DNA of 33,170 nt from Pseudomonadota bacterium (GCA_018241475.1 JAFEDV010000449.1:1-33170); one strand, 5' to 3'; positions 1-9,201 are shown, counted from the first letter of the stretch. Made by a program: numbers and translations. Notes: generated from the letters alone by a model not told the origin.

Positions 1-2
1 TC

Positions 3-1205
3 GCCCGCGTTGCGCGCATTGTCGCCTCGGAGGTGAAACCAGGATGCGGTCTGGCGGTGGTCGTTTCCGCCATGGCGGGAGAAACCGACAGGCTGGTCGG
101 CCTTGCGCGCGCCGCCGGCGGGCAAGCCGGCAATGGCGGCGTGACCGGCGCCGGCTTCGATGACGAGTACGATGTCGTCGTTTCCGCCGGCGAGCAGGTG
201 ACGACCGGATTGCTCGCGCTCGCGTTGCGACGGTTGGGTCTCAAGGCGCGCTCCTGGCAGAACTGGCAAATCCCGTTCCGTACCGACGACGCGCACGCGA
301 AGGCGCGCGTCGCCGATTTCGACACCGCCGAGCTCGGGCGATCGATAGACGCTGGCGTCATCGCGATCGTGCCCGGGTTTCAGGGCGTCACCATCGGCAA
401 CCGCATCACGACGCTCGGTCGCGGCGGTTCCGACACCTCCGCCGTCGCACTCGCCGCTGCGCTCAAGGCTGGACGTTGCGACATCTACACGGACGTCGAC
501 GGGGTCTACACCACCGATCCGCGTGTCGTCAGCCGCGCGCGGCGTCTCGACAGGATCTCGTACGAGGAAATGCTGGAGATGGCTTCGCTCGGCGCCAAGG
601 TGTTGCAGACGCGCTCAGTGGAACTTGCTTTCGCGCAGCGGGTGCCGGTGCGTGTGTTGTCAAGCTTTGTCGAACCGGGTGCGCCGAACCCTGGCACCAT
701 CGTCTGCGCGGAGGATGAGATCGTGGAAAAGCACATCGTGTCCGGCATCGCCTATTCGCGCGACGAGGCCAAGATCACGCTCCTGGGCGTCGCCAACTCC
801 ATCAGCGCTGAGGCGGACATCTTCGGCCGCCTCGCTGAAGCGGGCGTCAATGTCGACATGATCGTGCAGACCGAGGCGCGCCACGAGGGCAGGCGCAATA
901 TTGTCTTCACCTGCCCGGATCGCGATGCTCGGCTTGCCGCCGAAACCATCGAGGCGCAGCGCGCCAGAATCGGAGTCGATGAAATCCATGTCCGCCGCGA
1001 TGTGGCCAAAGTCTCCGTCATAGGCATCGGCATGAAGAGTCACGTCGGCGCGGCGGCCGCCATGTTCAGCGCCCTTGCCCAAAAGAGCATCAACATCGAA
1101 GCGATCGCCGCTTCCGAGATCAAAATTTCGGTTTTGATCGATGCGGCGTACACCGAACTTGCCGTGCGGGCGCTCCATACCGCCTATGGGCTCGACGCAG
1201 CGTAA
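3..1205 (+). CDS. lysC: Aspartate kinase (5' end missing)
   Basis: Aspartate kinase phosphorylates L-aspartate in the first step of the lysine, threonine and methionine pathway and of diaminopimelate synthesis. The frame is open to the left edge and reads ARVARIVASEV before VVVSAMAGETDRL, so the GTG at 33 is internal and the true start, with the KFGGTS-type motif, lies roughly 20 codons upstream of the window. Visible family features are GRGGSDTSAVALAAAL and DIYTDVDGVYTTDPR in the kinase domain, then two C-terminal ACT domains (from about nucleotide 750 to the end) containing VNVDMIVQ and KSINIEAIAASEIKISVL. These ACT domains usually bind lysine and/or threonine as feedback inhibitors. ptsP follows 26 nt downstream, a neighbour pair common in alphaproteobacteria. 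Identification is secure; which amino acid inhibits it cannot be read here. Confidence 0.96.
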   Translation, partial: ARVARIVASEVKPGCGLAVVVSAMAGETDRLVGLARAAGGQAGNGGVTGAGFDDEYDVVVSAGEQVTTGLLALALRRLGLKARSWQNWQIPFRTDDAHAKARVADFDTAELGRSIDAGVIAIVPGFQGVTIGNRITTLGRGGSDTSAVALAAALKAGRCDIYTDVDGVYTTDPRVVSRARRLDRISYEEMLEMASLGAKVLQTRSVELAFAQRVPVRVLSSFVEPGAPNPGTIVCAEDEIVEKHIVSGIAYSRDEAKITLLGVANSISAEADIFGRLAEAGVNVDMIVQTEARHEGRRNIVFTCPDRDARLAAETIEAQRARIGVDEIHVRRDVAKVSVIGIGMKSHVGAAAAMFSALAQKSINIEAIAASEIKISVLIDAAYTELAVRALHTAYGLDAA

Positions 1206-1231
1206 GCAGAACGGAGGTTCGAGCGGACCCA

Positions 1232-3496
1232 ATGGTCGGGGCTGCAGACAGTAGCGGTTCGCGGATTCTGCTGCGTAAGTTGCGGGATTTGATGAACGTG
1301 GGCGGGTCGGCGCAGGAGCGCCTGGACAAGCTCGTCTCCATGGTCGCTGCGACCATGGTCGCCGACGTATGCTCCATCTACCTAACGCGCGGCGCGTTCC
1401 ACGAACTTTTCGCCACCGAGGGTCTGAAGCCCGAAGCCGTGCATCGCACGCGCCTCAGAATGAACGAGGGCCTGGTAGGGCTGGTCGCCGAGAGCACCAC
1501 CCATCTCAATCTGGCGGATGCTCCGCACCATGAGCGCTTCTCGTATCGCCCAGAGACTGGCGAAGATCCCTACAGCTCCTTCCTCGGCGTGCCGATCGTG
1601 CGCTCGGAACGCACCTTCGGCGTGCTCGTCGTGCAGAACCGCGTGCAGCGCCTTTACACCGACGATGAAGTCGAGGCGCTGCAGACCGTCGCCATGGTGC
1701 TGGCCGAGATGGTCGCTTCGGGCGCCTTCGGAGACCTGTCGGGCCTCGCCGAAGTGGAGGCGCGGGCAAGCAAGCCGGAATTGCTGATTGGCCGCGCCTT
1801 CTCCGACGGCGTTGTCATTGGGACAGCCGTGTTGCATGAGCCGCACGCGCCGCTCGGCCGGGTCATCGCCGACGATCCCATCAAGGAGGAACTGCGGCTC
1901 GATGCAGCGCTCGCGCAGGTGCGCGGCGCGCTGAAGGAAATGCTGGACGGCGACCCCGGCCGTATATCCGGCGTCTCGCGCGACGTGCTCGAGACGTTCC
2001 TGATGCTGGCAAGCGATCCGAGTTGGGAGGGGAAGCTGAAGCAGGGCGTGCGCGCGGGCCTGTCGGCCGACGCGGCCGTCGAGCGCTCACGCGGCGAACA
2101 CCGCGCCAAGTTCAACGCCTCACGCGATCCCTATCTTCGTGAGCGCCTGCACGACCTTGAAGACTTGGACAACCGCCTGCTGCGGGCGCTGGCCGGCGTC
2201 GACAGCACGCGCCCAGTCGCGCTGCCGCGCGACGCCGTCTTGGTCGCACGCGAACTCGGACCGGCGGAGTTGCTGGATTATGGCGCAGACCGCTTGAAGG
2301 GCGTCGTGCTCGAGGAGGGCGGCGCCACCGCGCACGCCGCCATCGTCGCCCGCGCGCTGGGCGTGCCGATGGTCGGCGATGTGCATGGCCTGCTGTCGCG
2401 CGTCGAAGGCGGCGATGCGCTGGTGCTCGACGGCGAGCGCGGCGAGGTGCGCTTGCGTCCCGAACCGCAAGTGCTCTCCGCATACAAGCAACGCATCGCG
2501 CTTCGTTCCGAACGCGCCGCGGCGTTCGCGCGCCTGCGAAACAAGCCAGCGATCACCAAGGACGGCGAACGCGTCTCGCTGCTGCTCAATGCCGGCCTCG
2601 CGCTCGATGTCCACCATCTGGAGGAGGCGGGCGCCGAGGGCATCGGGCTCTTCCGCACCGAGTTTCAATTCATGGTCTCCGAGACGCTGCCCCGTCTCAA
2701 TGCGCAGACCGCCCTCTACCGCGACGTGCTCGAAGCCGCCCATGATCGGCCCGTCACCTTCCGCACCCTCGATCTCGGCGGCGACAAGATGCTGCCGTAC
2801 ATGGCCGCCGAGCGCGAAGAGAACCCGGCGCTCGGCTGGCGCGCCGTCCGCATCGGCCTCGATCGGCCGGCGCTACTGCGCTATCAGCTGCGCGCCCTCA
2901 TCAGCGCCGCCGCCGGCCGATCGCTGCGCGTCATGTTTCCGCTGGTCACCACCGTGGCCGAGTTCGACGCCGCTCGCGCGCTCGTTGATCGTGAGCTGCA
3001 TTGGAGCGCCGAACACGGCCGCAAGCCGCCCTCGCGCATCGAAGTGGGCGTCATGGTCGAGGCGCCGGCGCTCGCCTGGTGCATTCCCGACTTGTGCGGA
3101 AAGGCCGACTTCCTCTCGATCGGCACCAACGACCTCATGCAGTACTTTTTCGCCGCTGACCGCAGCAATGCGCGCGTCGCCGACCGCTACGACATCTTGA
3201 GCGCCCCGGCGCTCCGCTTTCTCAGGCGCATCCGCGACGATGCGGCCGACGCCAACATCCAGGTTTCGATCTGCGGCGAGGCGGCGGGGCGGCCGCTGGA
3301 GGCGATCGCCTTCGTGGCGCTCGGCTTCCGCCGGCTTTCGATGCCGGCTTCGGGAATTGGCCCCGTCAAGCGGGCTATCCTCTCGCTGGACGCGGCCGCC
3401 GCGGCCGAAGCGCTGGAGCAGATGCTGCGTGCAGACGGCGCCTCGGTGCGCAGCGAACTCACAGAATTCGCCAGCGAAATGAATTTGCCGCTGTGA
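1232..3496 (+). CDS. ptsP: Phosphoenolpyruvate-protein phosphotransferase, nitrogen PTS (EI-Ntr)
   Basis: This is enzyme I of the nitrogen PTS: it takes phosphate from PEP and passes it to NPr and then EIIA-Ntr, a regulatory rather than sugar-transporting chain. The 754-aa length fits EI-Ntr, which has an N-terminal GAF domain (about residues 28-160) that sugar-type EI lacks. Next come the PEP-utiliser N domain (about 180-300), the swivelling phosphohistidine domain with GGATAHAAIVAR (active His368), and the TIM-barrel PEP-binding domain with GLFRTEFQFM, SIGTNDLMQYFFAADR and ICGEAAGRP (proton-donor Cys681). In many bacteria the GAF domain senses glutamine and 2-oxoglutarate; that is family knowledge. 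A GGAGG lies 14 nt before the ATG, a long spacing. Its partners ptsO and ptsN are not in this window. Confidence 0.95.
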   Translation: MVGAADSSGSRILLRKLRDLMNVGGSAQERLDKLVSMVAATMVADVCSIYLTRGAFHELFATEGLKPEAVHRTRLRMNEGLVGLVAESTTHLNLADAPHHERFSYRPETGEDPYSSFLGVPIVRSERTFGVLVVQNRVQRLYTDDEVEALQTVAMVLAEMVASGAFGDLSGLAEVEARASKPELLIGRAFSDGVVIGTAVLHEPHAPLGRVIADDPIKEELRLDAALAQVRGALKEMLDGDPGRISGVSRDVLETFLMLASDPSWEGKLKQGVRAGLSADAAVERSRGEHRAKFNASRDPYLRERLHDLEDLDNRLLRALAGVDSTRPVALPRDAVLVARELGPAELLDYGADRLKGVVLEEGGATAHAAIVARALGVPMVGDVHGLLSRVEGGDALVLDGERGEVRLRPEPQVLSAYKQRIALRSERAAAFARLRNKPAITKDGERVSLLLNAGLALDVHHLEEAGAEGIGLFRTEFQFMVSETLPRLNAQTALYRDVLEAAHDRPVTFRTLDLGGDKMLPYMAAEREENPALGWRAVRIGLDRPALLRYQLRALISAAAGRSLRVMFPLVTTVAEFDAARALVDRELHWSAEHGRKPPSRIEVGVMVEAPALAWCIPDLCGKADFLSIGTNDLMQYFFAADRSNARVADRYDILSAPALRFLRRIRDDAADANIQVSICGEAAGRPLEAIAFVALGFRRLSMPASGIGPVKRAILSLDAAAAAEALEQMLRADGASVRSELTEFASEMNLPL

Positions 3497-3607
3497 TCGT
3501 GCGCGCGCGCTCGTTGAGACGCGCTCGATTCGAGATTAAGCTTATTTGGTGGCTCAAAATTTGCCTTTTGCGGGCTAGGGTCAGCCAAGGAGCGATCTCC
3601 GGTAAGA

Positions 3608-4447
3608 ATGCTGGAATCCGTACCCACTGATCCGGGGGCGCCGGAAAGCGCCGCTCAGCGTGCTCAGCGCCAGCCCCGCGCGCTTGTCGCTGCGCCCGAA
3701 CTGGATCCGACGTGGCGCGCCGGCCGCAAGCTCACGGAAGCGCGCCAGCAGCTCGGCCTCAGCATCGCAGAAGTTGCAGACCGCATCCGAGTTCGACGCG
3801 AATACCTTGAAGCGCTCGAGGAAATGAACATCAAGGTGCTGCCGGGCAAAGCGTATGCGCTCGCGTTCCTGCGCTCCTATGCCCGCACGCTCGGTCTGGA
3901 TGAAAAGGCCATCGTCGACCAGTTCCAAGAAGAGTCCGCGCTGACCCGCGAGGACGCCACCAAGCCGATCCGCAGCCCGAAATCGCGTCCACACCCCGAG
4001 CGCCCATGGCTGGTCGCCGCCGTGGTCCTGCTCGTGGCGGGCGGTCTCGTCGGCTGGCGCGCGTTTCAGCACGAGGAGGAGCGCCCAGCGCGCGTGGAGC
4101 AGCAGGTCGCCGCGGTCGCGCCCCAGCCGCCTGCGCAAGCTGCCTCGGATACGGTCGCCGCACCCAGCCGAGTCGTCGAAGTCCGGGCGCTGAGCGCCGG
4201 CTGGCTTGAAGCCCGCGGCCCGGATGGAACCGTGTTCCTGTCACGCACCCTGAGCGCAGGCGACGTTTACCGTCCCGATCCGAGCCCCGGCTGGACGCTG
4301 CACGCCCGCGATGGCGGGGCGTTCGAGGTGTTCATCAACGGCCAGTCGGCCGGTCTCCTTGGCATCCCCGGCTCGCCGGTGCTTGGCCGCAAGATCGACG
4401 ACATCCAGCCGGCCGTTCAGGCCCAGAGCGCCGCGCCCCGCAGCTGA
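3608..4447 (+). CDS. rodZ: RodZ-like helix-turn-helix / single-pass membrane protein with DUF4115 domain
   Basis: The 279-aa protein has the layout of RodZ, which ties MreB filaments to the inner membrane in rod-shape control. A cytoplasmic HTH_25 domain spans about residues 39-105 ([20 protein letters not shown], then YLEALEE and [11 protein letters not shown]). A basic linker follows (about 118-132), then one membrane helix (about 133-151, [17 protein letters not shown]), a proline/alanine/glutamine-rich periplasmic linker, and a C-terminal DUF4115-type beta domain with [18 protein letters not shown] and [17 protein letters not shown]. The position just upstream of ispG is a common alphaproteobacterial arrangement. 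The HTH of RodZ proteins contacts MreB rather than mainly DNA. A role as a membrane-bound regulator cannot be excluded, so the symbol is by architecture. The 111-nt gap upstream holds an AT-richer stretch that may carry a promoter. Confidence 0.78.
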   Translation: MLESVPTDPGAPESAAQRAQRQPRALVAAPELDPTWRAGRKLTEARQQLGLSIAEVADRIRVRREYLEALEEMNIKVLPGKAYALAFLRSYARTLGLDEKAIVDQFQEESALTREDATKPIRSPKSRPHPERPWLVAAVVLLVAGGLVGWRAFQHEEERPARVEQQVAAVAPQPPAQAASDTVAAPSRVVEVRALSAGWLEARGPDGTVFLSRTLSAGDVYRPDPSPGWTLHARDGGAFEVFINGQSAGLLGIPGSPVLGRKIDDIQPAVQAQSAAPRS

Positions 4448-4514
4448 GGCGCGCCCTGGGGCTGTTAGCGTTGCGCCCCCCGCGCTATCTCCGGACTTGA
4501 AAGGCAGACCTCTT

Positions 4515-5645
4515 ATGGACGGCGCAGCCGGCGATCTTCACCACATCCGTCCCTGGCGGCGGATCGAGCGGCGCAAGTCGCGCAAGATTCGCGTCGGCGG
4601 CGTCGAGGTCGGCGGCGACGCGCCGATTACCATACAGTCCATGACCAATACGCCGACGCCGGACGCGAAGGCGACCATCGATCAAATCCGCAGCCTCGAG
4701 CAAGCGGGCGCCGACATAATCCGCGTTTCCTGCCCTGACGAAGATTCAACGGCTGCACTCGGCGAGATCGTGCGCGCCGCCAAGACGCCGATCGTCGCCG
4801 ACATCCACTTCCACTACAAGCGCGCCATTGAAGCGGCGATCGCCGGAGCGGCCTGTTTGCGCATCAATCCGGGCAACATCGGCAACGCACAGCGCGTGAA
4901 AGAAGTGGTGCAAGCCGCAAAGGATCACGGCTGCGCCATGCGCATCGGAGTCAACGCGGGCTCCCTCGAGCAGCATCTTCTGGAGAAGTACGGCGAACCC
5001 TGCCCGCAGGCCATGGTGGAGAGCGCCCTCTATCACGCTGCGCTGCTCGAAGAGCACGACTTCCGCGAATACAAGATCAGCGTGAAGGCGTCCGACGTCT
5101 TTCTCACCGCGGCCGCTTATCATGCGCTCGCGGAAGCCACCGACGCGCCGCTGCATCTCGGCGTGACCGAAGCGGGCGCCCTGCGGATGGGCACGATCAA
5201 GTCGTCGGTGGCCATGGGCTCGCTGTTGTGGGCCGGCATCGGCGACACCATCCGCGTCTCGCTCGCCGCCGATCCGGTCGAGGAGATCAAGGTCGGCAAC
5301 GATCTCCTGAAGTCGATGGGTTTGCGGCATCGCGGCGTGACCATCATCGCCTGCCCTTCCTGCGCCCGGCAGGGCTATGACGTGATCAGCACGGTGGACG
5401 CGCTCGAAAAGCGGCTCGCACACATCCCTGAACCGATCACGCTTTCCATCATCGGCTGCGTCGTGAACGGACCCGGCGAAGCGCTGATGACCGATTTGGG
5501 TTTCACCGGCGGCGGCAAGGGCGCCGGCATGATGTATGTAGGCGGCCGAGCCGATCATAAGGTCGACAACGCCGACATGATCGACCATATCGTGGACCTG
5601 GTCGAAGCACGCGCACGCGCGCTGCGGTCCAACCAAGAGGGCTAA
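4515..5645 (+). CDS. ispG: 4-hydroxy-3-methylbut-2-en-1-yl diphosphate synthase
   Basis: IspG (GcpE) converts 2-C-methyl-D-erythritol 2,4-cyclodiphosphate to HMBPP in the MEP isoprenoid pathway, using a 4Fe-4S cluster. The start is the ATG at 4515, giving 376 aa, the usual size of the short bacterial form. The frame is open further upstream but that stretch overlaps the rodZ-like gene and is arginine/serine/proline-rich noise. The TIM barrel begins with [19 protein letters not shown] and QSMTNT. The cluster ligands are Cys280 and Cys283 ([13 protein letters not shown]) and Cys315 ([12 protein letters not shown]), with the conserved Glu322 in NGPGE. Its need for an Fe-S cluster links it to the assembly operon at 10068-17174. 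The next gene starts 4 nt after its stop, with an AGAGG sequence inside the 3' end of ispG. Confidence 0.97.
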   Translation: MDGAAGDLHHIRPWRRIERRKSRKIRVGGVEVGGDAPITIQSMTNTPTPDAKATIDQIRSLEQAGADIIRVSCPDEDSTAALGEIVRAAKTPIVADIHFHYKRAIEAAIAGAACLRINPGNIGNAQRVKEVVQAAKDHGCAMRIGVNAGSLEQHLLEKYGEPCPQAMVESALYHAALLEEHDFREYKISVKASDVFLTAAAYHALAEATDAPLHLGVTEAGALRMGTIKSSVAMGSLLWAGIGDTIRVSLAADPVEEIKVGNDLLKSMGLRHRGVTIIACPSCARQGYDVISTVDALEKRLAHIPEPITLSIIGCVVNGPGEALMTDLGFTGGGKGAGMMYVGGRADHKVDNADMIDHIVDLVEARARALRSNQEG

Positions 5646-5649
5646 AGCG

Positions 5650-6066
5650 ATGCTGCAGCGGCACCTGCAGGACACTTATGAGTACCTGTTCGATCGCGCT
5701 CACGACGCCTTGAAGCAGGGCGGTTCGTTTGCGCCGTTCGGCGCCGGCATCCGCAAGACCGGAGAGCAGATTCACGCCAACGTCGATCTGCCGATCGAAA
5801 CCTCGGCGCCGCCGGACCACATTTCCGGACTGATCACGTTCTTCCGGATGGACGACAAGGAGAATGGCCTGATGGCCGCCGGCCTCGTGTTCGACGGCCG
5901 CGCCCGCTCCGACAACGCGCAGGCCATGTGTTTCCATATCGAAGCGGCCAACGGCGATGCGGTGGAAGTGATCGTGCCATATGCGCGCCGAAGCGCCAGT
6001 GAGATCGCTTTCGACGACCCGCAGATTTCACCGGTGCAGCCGGAAATTTTCACCGAGACGATGTAA
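5650..6066 (+). CDS. Uncharacterised 138-aa protein between ispG and prfA
   Basis: I do not recognise this family. The protein is soluble-looking, with no signal peptide or membrane helix. An amphipathic N-terminal segment (about residues 1-25, [18 protein letters not shown]) is followed by mixed strand-like sequence (about 55-115, including [21 protein letters not shown] and [19 protein letters not shown]). It ends with an acidic, proline-containing tail. It is very likely expressed: the start is 4 nt after the ispG stop, has an AGAGG 9 nt upstream, and prfA begins 11 nt after its stop, so it sits inside a tightly packed operon. The C-terminal half has an alternating pattern expected of a small beta-rich sensor or binding domain, but nothing in the sequence gives a substrate or reaction. 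Confidence 0.8.
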   Translation: MLQRHLQDTYEYLFDRAHDALKQGGSFAPFGAGIRKTGEQIHANVDLPIETSAPPDHISGLITFFRMDDKENGLMAAGLVFDGRARSDNAQAMCFHIEAANGDAVEVIVPYARRSASEIAFDDPQISPVQPEIFTETM

Positions 6067-6077
6067 GCAGCCTTCCC

Positions 6078-7163
6078 ATGTCTGATCTTGCGCGTCTGGA
6101 GCGACGCCTGCGTCAGGCGGTCGAACGTTACGAGCGTGTGGAAGCACGTCTCGCCTCGGCCACCGATGGCGCCGAAATCGTCAGGCTCGGCCAGGAACAC
6201 GCCGAACTGAAGCCGCTGGTCGACGCGATTTCCGCGCTCAACACGCAGCGCGCCGAAGTCGCCAGCCTGGAAGCCATGGTCAAGGATTCGGGCGCGGACC
6301 GCGAAATGGCCGCGCTGGCGCAAGACGAACTCGACGCCGCGCACGAACGGCTCCCGGCGCTCGAACGCGCCACCATGCTGCTGCTCGCGCCGAAGGACAG
6401 GGACGAGAACGCCTCGGCGATCCTCGAAATCCGCGCCGGCACGGGCGGCGAGGAGGCCGCGCTGTTCGCGGGCGATCTTCTGCGCATGTACCAGCGCTAC
6501 GCAGCGCGGCGCGGATGGCGCTTCGAGCTCGAAGACGTCTCCGAGACCGGCATCGGCGGTGTCAAGGAAGCGGTCGCCAGCGTCACCGGCAATGGCGTCT
6601 TCGGGCGCCTGAGGTTCGAGAGCGGCGTACATCGCGTGCAGCGCGTGCCGGAAACCGAGGCGGGGGGCCGTATCCACACCTCCGCCGCCACGGTGGCGGT
6701 GTTGCCGCAGCCAAGCGAAGTTGACGTCCAGATCGACGACAAGGACCTGCGGATCGACACCATGCGCGCCTCCGGCGCCGGCGGTCAGCACGTCAACAAG
6801 ACCGACTCTGCTGTGCGCATCACGCACATCCCATCGGGAATCGTCGTCATCAGTCAGCTCAAGTCGCAGCACCAGAACCGCGCGCAGGCGATGATGATGT
6901 TGCGCACCAAGCTCTACGACGCCGAGCGCGAACGCCAGGCTTCGGCGCGCGCCGCCGAGCGCAAGGGCCAGATCGGCTCCGGCGACCGCAGCGAACGCAT
7001 TCGCACCTACAACTTTCCGCAGGGCCGCGTGACCGATCACCGCATCAATCTGACGGTTTACAATCTCCCCGAGGTCGTCGACGGCGCGCTCGACCCCATC
7101 CTCGATGCGCTGGCGGCCGAAGATCAGGCGCGCAGGCTTGCTGCGCTGGAGGAGGAGGCGTGA
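6078..7163 (+). CDS. prfA: Peptide chain release factor 1
   Basis: RF1 recognises UAA and UAG in the ribosomal A site and triggers peptide release. The 361-aa length is typical. The codon-reading tripeptide is PET at residues 191-193 ([20 protein letters not shown]), the RF1 pattern P-x-T rather than the SPF of RF2. The catalytic GGQ loop is at residues 235-237 ([19 protein letters not shown]). The C-terminal [17 protein letters not shown] is also characteristic of RF1. The N-terminal third is the expected coiled-coil-forming helical domain. Its methyltransferase gene prmC lies next downstream, separated by a palindromic repeat. The two usually sit side by side in proteobacteria, and PrmC methylates the GGQ glutamine, here Gln237. 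Confidence 0.98.
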   Translation: MSDLARLERRLRQAVERYERVEARLASATDGAEIVRLGQEHAELKPLVDAISALNTQRAEVASLEAMVKDSGADREMAALAQDELDAAHERLPALERATMLLLAPKDRDENASAILEIRAGTGGEEAALFAGDLLRMYQRYAARRGWRFELEDVSETGIGGVKEAVASVTGNGVFGRLRFESGVHRVQRVPETEAGGRIHTSAATVAVLPQPSEVDVQIDDKDLRIDTMRASGAGGQHVNKTDSAVRITHIPSGIVVISQLKSQHQNRAQAMMMLRTKLYDAERERQASARAAERKGQIGSGDRSERIRTYNFPQGRVTDHRINLTVYNLPEVVDGALDPILDALAAEDQARRLAALEEEA

Positions 7164-7165
7164 AA

Positions 7166-7302
7166 CCCCTCACCGCGAGGGGAGAGGCAAGGGGGTGGGT
7201 TGAACCTCCGACCTTTCACGACCTGTCCAATATTGCGCGCCGCCTATCTTCGGGCGTGGCCCACCACACCCCTCGATCCCCTCTCCTCAAGGAGAGGGGA
7301 AG
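7166..7302 (+). repeat. Palindromic intergenic repeat between prfA and prmC
   Basis: The gap is bounded by imperfect inverted arms. The left arm (about 7166-7199) contains CTCACCGCGAGGGGAGAGG. The right arm (about 7260-7307) is its approximate reverse complement. Inside the right arm is a perfect hairpin: CCCCTCTCC at 7278-7286, loop TCAA, GGAGAGGGG at 7291-7299. The 3' arm of that hairpin is also the purine-rich Shine-Dalgarno sequence of prmC, whose GTG starts at 7303. A related element lies at 15062-15216. This resembles the dispersed REP-like palindromes common in GC-rich alphaproteobacterial genomes. The central part (about 7200-7259) shows nothing recognisable. Confidence 0.72.
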
Positions 7303-8154
7303 GTGAGCGAAACGCTTGTCTCTGTTTGGCAGGCCGCGCGCGATCGGCTGATCGCAGCCGGCGTGGATTCGCCCGTGCTGGATGCGCGTCTCTTGCTGGA
7401 AGCGGGAGCGGGCGTGGCGCGTCTCGACATCGTCACCGATCCGCGCCGCCTTCTCAGCGCCGAGCAAGCCGCCGCGGTGCACGCGCTCGTCGATCGCCGC
7501 GTCGCGCGCGAGCCGGTCAGCCACATCGTCGGCAAGAAGGCGTTCTGGACCCTCGATCTCAATGTCTCGCGCGCCGTGCTCACGCCCCGTCCGGAAACCG
7601 AGTTCCTCGTGGAAGAGGCGCTGAAGGCGTTGGCGCCGACATCGCCTGCGCGCATCCTGGATCTTGGCGTCGGATCGGGCGCGGTGCTGCTCGCGGTGCT
7701 GGCGGAGCGCGATCTTGCATCCGGAATTGGACTCGATATCAGCGCCGACGCGCTCGACGTCGCCCGCGGCAATGCCGAAACTCTGAACCTCGGCAACCGC
7801 GCCGAGTTTCGGCTCGGCGATTGGAGCACGCTGTTTGCCGAGCAATTCGACCTGGTGGTGTCCAATCCGCCCTACGTCCCAAGCGCCGACATCGACAATC
7901 TCGCGCCGGAAGTCTCCAAGCATGAGCCGCGCATCGCTCTCGATGGCGGGCCGGACGGACTTGACGCCTATCGCGCCATCGTGGCGCGGCTTCACGATTG
8001 GGTGAAACCCCGCGGCTCCTTCGCCTTTGAAGTGGGCAAAGGCCAAGCCGCGATTGTTGAGGCTTTGGTTACCGCCGCGGGATATGAAGTCCTGGCCGCC
8101 AGCGTCGACTTTGCGGGCGTACCTCGCGTGGTGGTTGGCCGCCGCGCCGATTGA
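7303..8154 (+). CDS. prmC: Release factor glutamine N5-methyltransferase
   Basis: PrmC (HemK) uses S-adenosylmethionine to methylate the GGQ glutamine of RF1 and RF2, which raises termination efficiency. At 283 aa it has the normal two-part build: an N-terminal helical domain (about residues 1-85) that holds the release factor, and a Rossmann methyltransferase domain with ILDLGVGSGAVLLAVL (motif I) and the diagnostic NPPY at residues 188-191 (VVSNPPYVPSADI). The GTG at 7303 is chosen because the product begins MSETLVSVWQAARDRL, which fits the family N-terminus, and because GGAGAGGGG ends 3 nt upstream. Start codon and ribosome site both lie at the end of a palindromic repeat, so the hairpin could mask the site in the mRNA. 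Confidence 0.96.
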   Translation: MSETLVSVWQAARDRLIAAGVDSPVLDARLLLEAGAGVARLDIVTDPRRLLSAEQAAAVHALVDRRVAREPVSHIVGKKAFWTLDLNVSRAVLTPRPETEFLVEEALKALAPTSPARILDLGVGSGAVLLAVLAERDLASGIGLDISADALDVARGNAETLNLGNRAEFRLGDWSTLFAEQFDLVVSNPPYVPSADIDNLAPEVSKHEPRIALDGGPDGLDAYRAIVARLHDWVKPRGSFAFEVGKGQAAIVEALVTAAGYEVLAASVDFAGVPRVVVGRRAD

Positions 8155-8170
8155 AAGACCACATGAAAAA

Positions 8171-8194
8171 CCCCTTGGATTGAGCTCCGAGGGG
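8171..8194 (+). terminator. Possible terminator hairpin after prmC
   Basis: CCCCTTGG at 8171-8178 pairs with CCGAGGGG at 8187-8194 through one G-U wobble and an 8-nt loop. It lies 17 nt after the prmC stop. No U-run follows, so intrinsic termination is uncertain; it may simply stabilise the 3' end. Confidence 0.4.
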
Positions 8195-8433
8195 CACTAT
8201 TCTCAGGACTGGAATCGAGAGCCATTCGTGGTCCGCGGGGTGGACCGGCCGAGGTTCCGGACGGCGAACGTGAGACGCCGCAGCTCCTCAGCAAGAGGTC
8301 AAAACATCGACGGGGCGATAGGCGCCCGCCGCAGGCCCGAAGGCGAAATATCGGGTCACAGCACAATGCCAGACGGGTCAGCACGGCGTCCCGCGCGCCG
8401 CGTCCTGCGTCTGATAGCTCGCACGGATCGTGA
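8195..8433 (+). other. Non-coding gap between prmC and DUF4167 gene
   Basis: About 240 nt with no convincing gene on either strand. One small hairpin is visible (GGTCC near 8230 pairing with GGACC near 8242). The stretch is long enough to hold a promoter plus a structured 5' leader for the DUF4167 gene, but I recognise no RNA family or clear promoter in it. Confidence 0.4.
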
Positions 8434-9159
8434 ATGCACAACGGGTATAGCAACATGAAGCGCCAACGCGGCCGCGGTCGCAGACCAGGGGGCGGTGGCG
8501 GCGGTCAGCACCACCAGGGCGGCGGCCATCCGAACCGGACGATGGAGAGTTCAGGCCCCGAGGTGAAGGTTCGTGGTCCCGCCTCGCACATCTATGAGCG
8601 CTACCTGCAGCTTTCGCGCGACGCCGCCAGCGCTGGCGATCGTGTCCTGAGCGAAAACTACGCGCAACACGCCGATCACTATTTCCGCCTGGTGCGATCG
8701 ATGCAGCCGGCGATGCCGCCGCCGCAACCACAGAACTTCAACGAGGGCGCCGAATTCGAAAGCGAAGAGAGCGCGCCGGAAACCGCAGAACTCAATGGCG
8801 AAGCCGCGGCGGGCGGTGACGAAGGCGGCGAACAGCCGGACGTCGATTTCCCGTCGGGCGAGCAGCAACAGCACTTCAATCGTGAGCGTGGCGAAGGCGA
8901 TTTCCGCGGCCGCCGTCGCGGCCGGCGCAACCGCTATCGCGGCGATGGCGATCGCGGCGAACGCGGCGAAGGCGAGGTGCGCAGCGAAGGCGGTGAAAGC
9001 CGTGAAGATGACGGCGATCGCGGCGAACAGCGCGCCGAACGCCAAGATCGGGGCGAACGCCAAGAACGCCGCGAGCGCCAACCGCGCGAACGCGACGAGC
9101 AGTCGGGTCCGGAGGGTTTCTCCAACGGGCCGAAGCCAGCGTTCCTGCGCGATAACTAG
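8434..9159 (+). CDS. DUF4167 domain protein with a disordered RG/RE-rich tail
   Basis: The N-terminus (KRQRGRGRRPGGGGGG, then KVRGPASHIYERYLQLSRDA and YAQHADHYFRLVRSMQP) is the alphaproteobacterial DUF4167 pattern, about residues 8-90 here. The rest (about 100-241) is low complexity: first acidic (GAEFESEESAPETAEL), then alternating arginine, glycine, glutamate and aspartate (many GDRGERGEG and RQERRERQ runs), as in disordered RNA-binding proteins. No experimental function is known to me for the family; RNA or ribosome binding is an inference from composition. The start could be the ATG at 8434 or the ATG at 8455. Neither has a good Shine-Dalgarno, and 8455 would give MKRQRGRG, the common family N-terminus. 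The gene often lies near prmC in this class. Confidence 0.85.
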   Translation: MHNGYSNMKRQRGRGRRPGGGGGGQHHQGGGHPNRTMESSGPEVKVRGPASHIYERYLQLSRDAASAGDRVLSENYAQHADHYFRLVRSMQPAMPPPQPQNFNEGAEFESEESAPETAELNGEAAAGGDEGGEQPDVDFPSGEQQQHFNRERGEGDFRGRRRGRRNRYRGDGDRGERGEGEVRSEGGESREDDGDRGEQRAERQDRGERQERRERQPRERDEQSGPEGFSNGPKPAFLRDN

Positions 9160-9201
9160 CCATTTTTGGACCGCCGGCGCTCTGGACGTCGGCAGTTGCT
9201 C

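Noticed and set aside
33-35. GTG as the start of lysC
   Set aside because: The frame continues upstream with aspartokinase-like sequence, so the gene is cut by the window edge.
5772-7040. Minus-strand open frame of 422 codons opposite prfA
   Set aside because: Shadow of prfA and the upstream gene; no start signal or family motif.
8551-9081. Hydrophobic minus-strand frame opposite the DUF4167 gene, looking like a membrane protein
   Set aside because: Ala/Ile/Phe runs arise from the antisense of the Arg/Gly/Glu-rich repeats; the plus-strand gene is a known family.
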